Assembly (NCBI RefSeq): GCF_019802045.1 | Contig: NZ_JAHVHU010000005.1 | Span: 310,001 to 374,000, forward strand | DNA from: Membranihabitans marinus | GTDB taxonomy: Bacteria > Bacteroidota > Bacteroidia > Chitinophagales > Saprospiraceae | Direction of reading: 5' to 3' | DNA length: 64,000 bases | Part shown: one piece after another, positions 9,524-18,210 of the stretch | Layout: the number at the start of each line of letters is the position of its first letter | How positions within the stretch are numbered: the first letter of the stretch is position 1 | Made by a program: the position numbers and the translations under genes | The notes under the pieces: model-generated | What the model was told of the DNA's origin: nothing | What the model saw: only the letters and a program-made list of their open reading frames with translations | Databases searched by the model: none

Positions 9524-12500
9524 TTAAATTCCAAGATTTAACTTCAGTCCAAATGTCCGCGATGTGGGTAAGAATCCACCCTCAATTCCCTGGATATTTC
9601 CAGAGCCATTCACAGTCATTTCGGGATCCAATCCATCCCAGGCCAAACCACCCGTCCAAATATTGCGACCATAAGCGGTTAACGTGATTCTGGACACACC
9701 CACATTACGCTCTGAAAAATCAAAGGTATACCCCAGACTAAGCTCACGTAATTTGATGTAATCGGCATCGAACAACGACTGCGCACTGGGCATCCCAAAA
9801 CCATGATAATGCCTAGCCGCCCATCCCTGACCGGATACATATTTCTCATTGGGCTGTACATTGGACACCGTATATGTTCCATCATCGTTAAAGGTGACAT
9901 CAGCCGTAACTCCATCCAGTTTGATTCCACCACCTTCTTCTACACCGGCACGAATTTCATTCCCTTTATCATTGCCCCCTGCCGTAGGTGCCCAGGTTCC
10001 TGCATAATGTCCCCACATGTGTGATACGGAATAAAACTTACCGCCTTTCTGAATATCAAAAAGCACATTCAATCGAACCCCCTTATAGTTAAAATTACTA
10101 CCCAGACCAATATTATAATCTGGTGTCACGGTCCCCATGGGAACCAGATTCTGTGTTCGCAACCAATACCCATTATCCCCCACTATCCGGTTTCCGTTAT
10201 CGTCATATAAAAAATCATATCCCCATAATTGTCCGTATGGCTGACCAACACTTGCTCGTAAAGTCACACCGGAGAATGGCGCTGTACCAATGTCAATTGC
10301 ATCGATTCCTTCAGCGATCTCTACCACTTCGTTGTTTACTTTCGTAAAGTTGATATTTACATTCCAATTAAAGTCATTTGAACGCACCACTCCAGCACTT
10401 AAACTCAATTCTACCCCTTGATTCTCAATCTCGCCCGCATTGATAAACTTTGAATCGTATCCGGTTGCTTTAGATAACTCAAGCGGTAGGATTTGATCGG
10501 TTGTTGTGTTATTAAAAAAGGTAACATCGAGACCCAGACGATCGTCAAACGCACTTAGTTCGACACCTGCTTCCCATGTGGTCGTAGTTTCAGGTTTGAG
10601 ATCCTGATTTAAAAGTTTTATGGGCACATAAACCCGGGTCGCCCCTTGAAATGGACCAGAAAGTGGATTGCTCACTAAATAGGAAGAAAAACTATACACC
10701 GGATTCACATTATAAGGGTCTGTATCTTTACCAATCTGAGCCCAACCAAGCCGGATTTTCCCATAACTTAACCATGATCCGGGGCTCATCAATTCTGAAA
10801 AAACAAAACTGGTGGAAACAGAGGGATAAAAATAGGAATTGTGGTCGGCTGGCAATGTTGAAGACCAATCATTTCGAGCTGTCAAATCGACATAAAGCAT
10901 ATTTCCAATACCCACACCAACAGAACCAAAAACGCTATTAATTTTCTTTACCCTAGACAAATCTTCAGCAATTATCGTTCCGGATGAGTTTAATAGATTG
11001 TACAGGTTTGGAACCACCAAACCACCCGAGGTAGCACCATCATTGTAGTGGTATCGTAGTCTAAACTGATTCCCACCTGCCATGGCTGACAACGAAATAT
11101 TATCCGACAACTGACGGTCAAAGTTCAATGTGGTTTCAAGGTTATACTCCAAATTATTTCGGATGGATTCAAAATAACTACTCTCCGCCTGTGAACCATA
11201 AGCCACTCTTTCTCGACTGTAAAAAGAATAGCTATCTGCACTGACCCGCCCAGACAGGACCAAGCCATCTAAAATAGTATAATGCAACCCAAAATTTCCC
11301 AACACCCGATCGCGTTCATCATCGCCATAATTTTCATGTGCTATCCAATAATGACTATCCGAATAATGAGGTGTGGCATCATCCCAGGCATTGCGGTTCC
11401 AGGACCGCTGGGTGCCATCCAGGTTTTTATATTCTGCCATTCGTTTGTAATCCAACTGTCGCTGTGTCCACTGAAACAGAGTCTGACCGAAGGTATTTCC
11501 ATACCGTTGTCCAGATGCAGGATAACCTAATACAGGCCGGCCTTTGGTAGTAGATTTAATATAGTTGAGGTACGCCTCAGCTTTGAGATTCTCAAACAGT
11601 TTGGCATCTCCATTTAATGAAAAATTATTTTTATGCAGTGCAGATCCTGGAATCGTTCCGGTTCCGGAGGTGTTCGAATAAGAGAATCGCACCCCATAAT
11701 CCTGACTGGACCGGTCGATCGCCAAACTGTTTGTATAGGTCACACCGGTGTTGAAGAAGGCATCTACATCATTCTCTGGTGCGACCCAAGGTCTCGGCCT
11801 GAGATACTGCTCGGGATAACTCTCTTTTGAAAACGCGTCCCAATGCAATACCGAAATATTAGGATTATATCTTGGCCCCCAACTTTCATCGATGCCATAC
11901 TGAACCACTTTGTAGTCCTGACCTTCGATATTCACCACCTCGAATCCATCCTGCCCGCCATCCGCATCGGATATAATCGCACCGCCACCATACTTGCGTT
12001 GGAGGTCCGGCATCATATAAGCATCTTCAAATCCTACTGAAGAACTAAAATTAACACCGAATTGTTCGCGCCCAATGTTTCCTTTCTTGGTCGTAATCAC
12101 AATTACCCCATTCGCAGCCCGACTACCATACAAAGCGGCACCAGTGCCTTTCAAGACGGAAATACTCTCAATATCATCCACATTGAGGTCATTGAGCATA
12201 TTCCCATAATCCACGCCACCATTTCCCCCTTGAGTCGCTTTGGTATTAAAATTGGAATTATCAATCGGCAAGCCATCCAGCACGATCAAAGGCTGATTCT
12301 CACCGAGAAATGAGCTCGCTCCCCGAATTACAATCCGGTTTGATCCACCAATATTGGAAGATTGACGAAGCTGCACACCGGAAACCTTACCACTCAGTGC
12401 ACTTAATGCATCGGTAGGTTGAGCCTGGGTTAACTCCTCGGCACCAACTTCTTGAACCGCATATCCCAGACTTTTCTTTTCCCTAGAAATCCCCAAGGCC

Positions 12501-12814
12501 GTAACCACTACCTCATCCAGCAGTTGGCCCTCGGTCAAACTTACATCAATCGTAGAGCGGTCATCAATGGGTTCCTTTACACTTTCGAACCCGGTGTAAC
12601 TAAAAATCAGTACTGTAGCTCCTTCTGGAATTTCAATTTCATACAGTCCATCGAAATCTGTGACAGCTCCAATAGAAGTACCTTCAGCCAGAATATTCGC
12701 TCCAATTAAAGGCTCGCCAGCTGAATCCGTCACTTTCCCGCTTACAACATTTTGGGCCTTTAAAATAACACCCATGCTGCACAGGCACACAATTAACAAT
12801 AAAATTCTTTTCAT
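9524..12814 (-). CDS. SusC/RagA family TonB-dependent receptor (pair 2)
   Basis: This 1096-aa receptor has a signal peptide (MKRILLLIVCLCSMGVILKAQ), a carboxypeptidase-like beta-sandwich (GKVTDSAGEPLIGANILAEG, DFDGLYEIEIP), a TonB-box region (LDEVVVTALGISREKKSLGYAVQ split over about 105-130), a plug (IVIRGASSFLGENQPLIVLDG, VLKGTGAALYGSRAANGVIVI) and a barrel ending in KLNLGI. The ALGIxREKKxLGY form is typical of the SusC subgroup that pairs with SusD-like_2, in agreement with the next gene. The leader carries the 28-nt element at 12899-12926, 85 bases before the ATG. Confidence 0.96.
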   Translation of the reverse strand: MKRILLLIVCLCSMGVILKAQNVVSGKVTDSAGEPLIGANILAEGTSIGAVTDFDGLYEIEIPEGATVLIFSYTGFESVKEPIDDRSTIDVSLTEGQLLDEVVVTALGISREKKSLGYAVQEVGAEELTQAQPTDALSALSGKVSGVQLRQSSNIGGSNRIVIRGASSFLGENQPLIVLDGLPIDNSNFNTKATQGGNGGVDYGNMLNDLNVDDIESISVLKGTGAALYGSRAANGVIVITTKKGNIGREQFGVNFSSSVGFEDAYMMPDLQRKYGGGAIISDADGGQDGFEVVNIEGQDYKVVQYGIDESWGPRYNPNISVLHWDAFSKESYPEQYLRPRPWVAPENDVDAFFNTGVTYTNSLAIDRSSQDYGVRFSYSNTSGTGTIPGSALHKNNFSLNGDAKLFENLKAEAYLNYIKSTTKGRPVLGYPASGQRYGNTFGQTLFQWTQRQLDYKRMAEYKNLDGTQRSWNRNAWDDATPHYSDSHYWIAHENYGDDERDRVLGNFGLHYTILDGLVLSGRVSADSYSFYSRERVAYGSQAESSYFESIRNNLEYNLETTLNFDRQLSDNISLSAMAGGNQFRLRYHYNDGATSGGLVVPNLYNLLNSSGTIIAEDLSRVKKINSVFGSVGVGIGNMLYVDLTARNDWSSTLPADHNSYFYPSVSTSFVFSELMSPGSWLSYGKIRLGWAQIGKDTDPYNVNPVYSFSSYLVSNPLSGPFQGATRVYVPIKLLNQDLKPETTTTWEAGVELSAFDDRLGLDVTFFNNTTTDQILPLELSKATGYDSKFINAGEIENQGVELSLSAGVVRSNDFNWNVNINFTKVNNEVVEIAEGIDAIDIGTAPFSGVTLRASVGQPYGQLWGYDFLYDDNGNRIVGDNGYWLRTQNLVPMGTVTPDYNIGLGSNFNYKGVRLNVLFDIQKGGKFYSVSHMWGHYAGTWAPTAGGNDKGNEIRAGVEEGGGIKLDGVTADVTFNDDGTYTVSNVQPNEKYVSGQGWAARHYHGFGMPSAQSLFDADYIKLRELSLGYTFDFSERNVGVSRITLTAYGRNIWTGGLAWDGLDPEMTVNGSGNIQGIEGGFLPTSRTFGLKLNLGI

Positions 12815-13195
12815 GCCATGTTTATTTATAATTAACGAATAAAACCAGAATCTATAGTCAAAATACTAAAAACCCCAGCCCCGTATATTTATTTCAAAAA
12901 CGTATGCTAAGTCCAAAACGCTTCTTTAATGGCTCTATTTTTATTAAAAACTTTTAAACCACACCATAAAATCCAGATACTACCACTTTAACCATATAAC
13001 TCAAATATTCTTTAATATCAACTTATTTTTAAGATTTTCCAAGACTTTTGACCTTTTATTGACCACATCACCAACAATTCCCCTATTTTAACAAAACAAA
13101 CTTAATTTAAATCAAACACATCACCATCGTAGTAATTGAATTCAACTTCAGTATTTTTAAAAACCAACAAGAGTTATTTCTTATCTATCTAAAAA
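12815..13195. other. AT-rich leader of susC2
   Basis: Apart from the conserved element (12899-12926) and a second block similar to the decayed leader (TAGTATTTTGACTATA here, TAGTTATTTGACTCTA there), no gene is visible. The segment 12940-13190 is strongly AT-rich and probably contains the susC2 promoter, but no clean TTTG/TAnnTTTG pair was found. Confidence 0.45.
12899..12926 (-). promoter_or_regulatory. Conserved susC leader element, copy B
   Basis: The minus strand carries AAGAAGCGTTTTG, a variable core with one TT and one G in common with copy A, then ATACGTT. It aligns without gaps with 7217-7244 (23/28 identical). It lies 85 bases upstream of the susC2 ATG. Confidence 0.5.
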
Positions 13196-13225
13196 TAAAA
13201 AAGGACCCAGCGCAACGCTGAGTCC
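13196..13225 (-). terminator. Intrinsic terminator of pdxJ
   Basis: In the minus-strand transcript GGACUCAGCG pairs with CGCUGGGUCC (one G-U pair) around a UUG loop and is followed by six U. It lies 45 bases after the pdxJ stop. Confidence 0.85.
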
Positions 13226-13270
13226 ATAATCAAAATACCCTATCATAGAAAATACTATGCGACCACTTTC

Positions 13271-13990
13271 TTATTTCAATTTCTGCTGATACATTTGAAT
13301 CGTATTTTCGATTCCATAGTACAAAGCGTCGGAAATCAACGCATGACCGATGGAAACTTCCGCAATAAATGGAATTGATGCTACCAGGTAGTTGAGGTTT
13401 TCCAAATCAAGGTCATGCCCCGCGTTCACCTCCATACCCAGTTCGCGGGCACGTTCAGCCGTCCTAATATAACTTTCTATGGCAGCGGCGGAATCGTCAT
13501 GATAATGGAGCGCAAAAGGCCCGGTATAAAGCTCTACCCGGTCTGCACCCGTCTGAGCCGCAGCTTCCATCATCGACGGATCATCGTTCACGAAAATACT
13601 GACCCGGATTCCTTTTTGATGCAATTCTCCGATCACCTCACTCAAAAAATCCTGATGAGTTCTGGCATCCCAACCCTGATCACTGGTCAATGCCCCCGGA
13701 TCGTCAGGAACCAATGTGCATTGGTGAGGGACCACATCCAGAACCAACTTCATAAACTCTGGCGTGGGATTCCCTTCTACATTCAGCTCTGTCCGCACCA
13801 GATCCTTCAAAGCCGGTACATCATCATAGCGAACATGGCGTTCATCCGGGCGTGGATGGACCGTAATGCCGTCAGCTCCATACGATTCGCAGTCCCGGGC
13901 AAACTGGAGTAAATCAGGTTTACTTTCACCACGGGCATTTCGTATTAATGCCACTTTATTAATATTTACGCTGAGTTTTGTTCTTGACAT
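13271..13990 (-). CDS. pdxJ: Pyridoxine 5'-phosphate synthase
   Basis: The 239-aa protein is a full-length PdxJ, a TIM-barrel enzyme that condenses 1-deoxy-D-xylulose 5-phosphate with 3-amino-2-oxopropyl phosphate in DXP-dependent vitamin B6 synthesis. Family blocks are all present: LSVNINKVALIRNARG at the N-terminus, ITVHPRPDERHVRYDDV, NVEGNPTPEF, QCTLVPDDPGALTSDQGWD, GADRVELYTGPFA and VNAGHDLDLENL, with SIGHALISDALYYG near the end for phosphate binding. It is cytoplasmic. The gene is monocistronic, ends in its own terminator and is divergent from cdsA with a spacer of only 50 bases. Confidence 0.97.
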   Translation of the reverse strand: MSRTKLSVNINKVALIRNARGESKPDLLQFARDCESYGADGITVHPRPDERHVRYDDVPALKDLVRTELNVEGNPTPEFMKLVLDVVPHQCTLVPDDPGALTSDQGWDARTHQDFLSEVIGELHQKGIRVSIFVNDDPSMMEAAAQTGADRVELYTGPFALHYHDDSAAAIESYIRTAERARELGMEVNAGHDLDLENLNYLVASIPFIAEVSIGHALISDALYYGIENTIQMYQQKLK

Positions 13991-14040
13991 TTTTTATTCT
14001 TTTTTGATTTTCAAATTAAAAGTAACATTTTTGTGGCCGA

Positions 14041-14853
14041 ATGAAAGATTTACTCCGAAGAATATTGGGAGCCTCCATATATATCCTGGCGCTCCTTGGA
14101 GGATTGTACTTCCGGCAACCATTTTGGCTGCTGGTATGTGCTCTTCTACTTATCGTGGCCATGTACGAATGGAGCCGCCTGCAAGAGAAATTAAAAAAGA
14201 ACGAGATTATCCTGTTTTCCGGTCTTATTTTGTTTCTCTTTCTACAGTTCGGACTATTTCTAGCAGAACTGGCCTATGGACCGGCCTGGAACAATATCGC
14301 CATATTACTTGGAATCGCTTTTTATTTATTCTGTGCGCTGGCCTTCAGAAAAGACGTGTTTCCCCGAAAATTTATTCCAGGTTCTTTTTTCTATATTCTG
14401 GTTCCATTTCTATTTTTATATATCCTGGGACTTGCGATCCCGCCAACCTTCCTGCTACTGCTCTTTTGTATTATTTGGACCAGTGACACCTTTGCCTATC
14501 TGGGAGGAAAACTTTTCGGCCGGACCAAACTCATCCCCTCCATATCACCGGGCAAAACCTGGGAAGGTGCTATTTCCGGAATTTTGGCTGCGGGGATTGT
14601 TGCTTTAGTAGTCGCTCGTTATTTTCTGGATCTGCAGCAGTTTTCGATTTGGTTTTCTATCGGAATACTGGTAGCCATATTTGGCATTTTGGGGGACTTG
14701 TTCGAATCGAAAATAAAACGCAGACATAATATCAAAGATAGTGGAACATTGCTGCCCGGCCATGGAGGGGTGTTGGACCGAATGGATTCTTTGTTGTTTG
14801 CCATTCCTATTTATTATATCTTTGTCACGATATTAAATAGTCATGTACAATGA
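14041..14853 (+). CDS. cdsA: Phosphatidate cytidylyltransferase (CDP-diglyceride synthase)
   Basis: This 270-aa integral membrane protein with about eight hydrophobic segments makes CDP-diacylglycerol from phosphatidic acid and CTP. The CDS family signature is complete near the C-terminus: SKIKRRHNIKDSGTLLPGHG followed by GVLDRMDS. Upstream TSDTFAYLGGKLFGRTKL and SPGKTWEGA are also family motifs. It overlaps psd by four bases (ATGA), indicating translational coupling, and both feed phosphatidylethanolamine synthesis. The short spacer to pdxJ contains TAACATTTTTG just before the start, a loose match to the Bacteroidota -7 element. Confidence 0.96.
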   Translation: MKDLLRRILGASIYILALLGGLYFRQPFWLLVCALLLIVAMYEWSRLQEKLKKNEIILFSGLILFLFLQFGLFLAELAYGPAWNNIAILLGIAFYLFCALAFRKDVFPRKFIPGSFFYILVPFLFLYILGLAIPPTFLLLLFCIIWTSDTFAYLGGKLFGRTKLIPSISPGKTWEGAISGILAAGIVALVVARYFLDLQQFSIWFSIGILVAIFGILGDLFESKIKRRHNIKDSGTLLPGHGGVLDRMDSLLFAIPIYYIFVTILNSHVQ

Positions 14854-15527
14854 AGACACACCCGGAAGGACGTGTTATAGCCTGGGGCAGCGCAGCCATA
14901 TTAATATTTTGCATGCTGGCATCTGTGGTCTATGGCAGTGCATTACTTCGTTTTCTAAGCCTCCTTCTTCTAGTATGGACAGCTTTTGCCTTTTACTTTT
15001 TCAGAAACCCATACCGCCAAGTTGAGGAAAATTCATCAAACATTGTTTCTCCTGCTGATGGCAAAGTGGTCGTGATTGAAAAAGTTTTCGAACCCGAATA
15101 CTTCAAAGAGGAACGCTGGCAGATCTCTATCTTTATGTCCCCGCTGAACGTACACGTCAACAGATCGCCGATTACCGGTGAAGTGATTCATTATAAATAT
15201 CATCCTGGAAAGTACCTCGTTGCGTGGCATCCCAAGTCCAGTACAGAAAATGAACGAAACACCATCATCCTGGAAGATTCAAAAAAACGTCAACTACTGG
15301 TACGGCAAATCGCAGGTGCTGTCGCCCGACGAATCGTATGCAGACTCCAGCCAGGAGACCATCTGGTTCAGGGCGAGGAATTGGGTTTTATAAAATTTGG
15401 TTCACGAGTCGATGTCTTTCTACCCCTGGATGCTCAGATTTTGGTACAACCCGACCAGTTGGTTAAAGGGAATATTGACTTATTAGCGAAATGGGCAAAT
15501 ACGCCTGACACACAAAAAAAATTATAG
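14850..15527 (+). CDS. psd: Phosphatidylserine decarboxylase (short, archaeal/Bacteroidota type)
   Basis: The 225-aa proenzyme turns phosphatidylserine into phosphatidylethanolamine at the inner membrane. Two hydrophobic stretches (about 10-50) precede NPYRQV and IVSPADGKVVVIEKV. MSPLNVHVNRSPITG is the conserved catalytic region. FGSRVDVFLP near residue 183 carries the Gly184-Ser185 cleavage site at which Ser becomes the pyruvoyl group; short Psd enzymes use GS in this context. The start overlaps the cdsA stop. No pssA is in the window. Confidence 0.96.
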   Translation: MKTHPEGRVIAWGSAAILIFCMLASVVYGSALLRFLSLLLLVWTAFAFYFFRNPYRQVEENSSNIVSPADGKVVVIEKVFEPEYFKEERWQISIFMSPLNVHVNRSPITGEVIHYKYHPGKYLVAWHPKSSTENERNTIILEDSKKRQLLVRQIAGAVARRIVCRLQPGDHLVQGEELGFIKFGSRVDVFLPLDAQILVQPDQLVKGNIDLLAKWANTPDTQKKL

Positions 15528-15586
15528 GAATTGGCAACAATGTCTTTAGTAAGCTGTATCTTTATAAAAAATAAAAAGGAAATATC

Positions 15587-15871
15587 ATGACATATTTAGT
15601 CTTAATCGGCATGCCTGGCGGCGTAGAGCTTATCATTATTGTATTTGTAGTTCTTCTTTTATTTGGTGGCCGAAAAATCCCTGAGCTTATGCGTGGCCTA
15701 GGTAAAGGAATAAAAGAGTTCAATACCGCTCGGTCATCGCTGGAAGATGAACTCCAAAAAGGGATGGATGAAGAGGAAAAAAAGCAAAAAAGACTGGAAG
15801 CAGAACGCCTGGAAAAAGTCAAAGCTGAAAAAGAGAAACTGGAAGCGGAGCGCACTTCTCACAGCGAATAA
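15587..15871 (+). CDS. tatA: Sec-independent protein translocase TatA/E component
   Basis: The 94-aa protein has the TatA layout: a short N-terminal membrane helix (about 11-27), the hinge [20 protein letters not shown], an amphipathic helix, then a charged Glu/Lys-rich tail that is probably helical. TatA forms the pore for folded twin-arginine substrates together with TatC, which is not in this window. A GGA-type ribosome site precedes the ATG. It follows psd by 59 bases; a TATCTTTA motif in the gap could be a separate promoter, so operon membership is uncertain. Confidence 0.93.
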   Translation: MTYLVLIGMPGGVELIIIVFVVLLLFGGRKIPELMRGLGKGIKEFNTARSSLEDELQKGMDEEEKKQKRLEAERLEKVKAEKEKLEAERTSHSE

Positions 15872-16212
15872 TTCTTATACATTTTTCTAAACAAATCATG
15901 GTTTTATTGCTCAAGGTATAACACCTATGGGGCACAAACTTGGTATGGCCAGGTGCGTCCTCGCATTTGGCTACAAACTACGGTCTCGGCACCGGATAAG
16001 TTAACCTGAACTTTACAGTGGATGAACGGTGATTTCACATTGAGCTCGTATATTTGTCGTGGGTTTTGGGAGTAGATATATCATACTTCCAAGATGCACA
16101 GGATAAGACAATGCAACGCGACATTGTCTTTTTTTTTACCCTGATTTCCGTCAAATGTTGCTGTGGTTTCTCCACAATATTTCATGATCAGTAGAAAAGG
16201 AAGATCGATCCA
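15872..16212. other. Intergenic region after tatA
   Basis: Between the convergent tatA and serine hydrolase genes there is only one clear structure, the terminator at 16106-16137. The rest shows no gene, repeat copy or RNA that could be recognised. Confidence 0.5.
16106..16137 (+). terminator. Intrinsic terminator, probably of cdsA-psd-tatA
   Basis: AGACAATG pairs with CATTGTCT around an eight-base loop, followed directly by a run of nine T counting the last stem base. It lies about 235 bases after the tatA stop. Confidence 0.75.
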
Positions 16213-17796
16213 TCATTCTTCGACACGTCTTAAGTCCAAATCCTGAAAATCAAAGCTAAAGTCAATATTCGGAGATATTCCTTTCATACTTATTCGAACC
16301 GCATTCCCTTCTGTGTCCAACATAAAGCTGGCAAAAGCATCACAATTCATATCCCGGTAGTCCCATCGGATCGCAAACGTATTTCCTTTATAATAATGCA
16401 TCGGTCCGCTGAGCTTCGGAGACCTTAGGGACGAGAACCACAGTTGTCCATTTTTGACGCCCACTACCACCCGACCAAACCAATCGTCATGATATACCCC
16501 AGTATATGCATCCAGATTAAGAGATCTAAATTTATTTTCTTCCACCGTTTGCCACACCTTATGGGTGACAGCATCAGAAGTCGACGCCATTTCGGAAATT
16601 TGCCGTTCATACGTATCGATCCAATCCCGGTCAATGACGTTGAGATAACCATCTAATATGGACTGAGAGATCGAACGATATGCATATCCACCCGGGTCTG
16701 TGTTTGTCAACACCACAATTCCCAACTTTAATCTTGGCACCAATATGGTACGGGATAGCATTCCGGGCAACACGCCCGTATGTTCAGCACAGATCATTCC
16801 TTTTCGATCCCGAATTCCCCAACCCAATCCATAAGAGAAAAAATGGGTATAGTACGGGGCATCGGGCAATAATTCAAAATCAATGTTCGTATGCGGTCGA
16901 AAAATCTCACGATGACTATCTACCGAAATTAGTCGTTGCTCCATCCCATCCTGCATATAGACGCCCCCGTTCAGATGCATGATCATCCATTTCGTCAGAT
17001 CATGTACACTGGCATATATGCCACCCGCCGCCCCAAGGCTTGCATTGGGTTTGGTGTAGGTCTCCAATTGCACCAACTGATTCTCAGCCACCCGATGGGG
17101 CATGGCCACATTATCCTTTTTAATTGTTTGCTGATACACCGGCACACTTTCGTACATTCCCAATGGTTCCATGATTCGTTCCCGGACAAAATCAGCCCAC
17201 GACTGACCGCTTACACGCGCGACCACCTCACCAGCCACCAAATAAAGCAAATTATCGTAATCATATTTTGTGCGAAAGGCGGACACGGGTTGCTGATATT
17301 GGAAACTCTTTAATACATCTTCCATAGAAAAATCCGCGCCGTCTGGAAAAAACATCAAATCTCCGGCACCCAGTCCCAAGCCACTCCGGTGTGTCAGCAG
17401 ATCCTGAATATTAAAATTCGCCGTTACATATGGCGCATACATCCGGAATTCGGGAATATGGTCCACGACCTTATCCTCCCAAGTCAATTTACCTTCATCC
17501 ACCAGGATAGCTAATGCAGCCGTCGTAAACGCCTTACTGTTTGACGCGATAGCAAAACGAGTATGTGCATTAACAGGTTGAGGATTATCTACAGCAGTCA
17601 TGCCATATCCTTTATGATGAACGACCTGTCCATCCTTCACTACTCCAATAGCTATTCCAGCTAATGGCATTTTTTGACGGGTGGCATCAACGAGCGAGTC
17701 GATTTGGGCTGAGGTAAAAGATTGTCCTACGCCGTAATCGGGTGTAAAAAGGAACAGGATCATGACGAACACCATAAAAGGTCTACTATGCATCAT
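16213..17796 (-). CDS. Periplasmic serine hydrolase, beta-lactamase (class C/AmpH-like) family
   Basis: The 527-aa protein has a signal peptide (to about residue 25) and a beta-lactamase/transpeptidase-like domain. The catalytic SxxK is SNSK at 85-88, the second motif is Tyr180-Asp-Asn182, and the third is a His-Thr-Gly (EHTGVLPG), as in AmpC-like esterases and peptidases. The last 130 residues form the beta-barrel-like domain often found after such enzymes (DUF3471-like; YTGVYHDDWFGRVVVGV, LWFSSLRSPKLSGPM). The substrate may be a peptide or ester and cannot be predicted. It is divergent from SusCD pair 3 with a 414-base spacer, so it may belong to that locus. Confidence 0.88.
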   Translation of the reverse strand: MMHSRPFMVFVMILFLFTPDYGVGQSFTSAQIDSLVDATRQKMPLAGIAIGVVKDGQVVHHKGYGMTAVDNPQPVNAHTRFAIASNSKAFTTAALAILVDEGKLTWEDKVVDHIPEFRMYAPYVTANFNIQDLLTHRSGLGLGAGDLMFFPDGADFSMEDVLKSFQYQQPVSAFRTKYDYDNLLYLVAGEVVARVSGQSWADFVRERIMEPLGMYESVPVYQQTIKKDNVAMPHRVAENQLVQLETYTKPNASLGAAGGIYASVHDLTKWMIMHLNGGVYMQDGMEQRLISVDSHREIFRPHTNIDFELLPDAPYYTHFFSYGLGWGIRDRKGMICAEHTGVLPGMLSRTILVPRLKLGIVVLTNTDPGGYAYRSISQSILDGYLNVIDRDWIDTYERQISEMASTSDAVTHKVWQTVEENKFRSLNLDAYTGVYHDDWFGRVVVGVKNGQLWFSSLRSPKLSGPMHYYKGNTFAIRWDYRDMNCDAFASFMLDTEGNAVRISMKGISPNIDFSFDFQDLDLRRVEE

Positions 17797-18210
17797 ATTA
17801 TTTTATTTATTATTTGATGGTTCAAGCTATTTCCATTTTCTGGATTCTTAAATGGAAAATAATCAATTTTAACTCTAAAATCATCCATTCGGTTGAAAAT
17901 GTTTTAAAATATATGATACTGCTCTTCTGGTTCCCAATTTTCCTGATAACGGGTATGAGGCCGGTCCGTTTGTGGCAGTTCGAGATGATGTATGGGGTGA
18001 TATTTAGCTTGAGATTCATCCATCCCCATGCCTTATACGAAAACTCGTGATTGGGTATTGATCAGCCTTGATGCGGAACAATTTGGTGTTCTGATGAACA
18101 TAAGCTCGGCAAGAAAAACTGTTAAAATATTTTGCAGATAAGAACACCTCCTGTACATTGCTTAACTCTTTTTGTGAAACTTATTAATTTATCAATCTTA
18201 ACTTATAATC
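17797..18210. other. Divergent intergenic region before susC3
   Basis: About 410 AT-rich bases between the serine hydrolase and susC3. No clean TTTG/TAnnTTTG pair and no copy of the 28-nt susC leader element was found. Open frames inside (17814-18050 and 17822-18019) are antiparallel to each other and look like chance. Confidence 0.45.

Noticed and set aside
13415-13912. 165-aa frame antisense to pdxJ
   Set aside because: The pdxJ frame has every family motif; the antisense frame shows none.
17814-18050. 78-aa plus-strand frame upstream of susC3
   Set aside because: It overlaps another open frame on the opposite strand, is AT-driven and has no recognisable domain.
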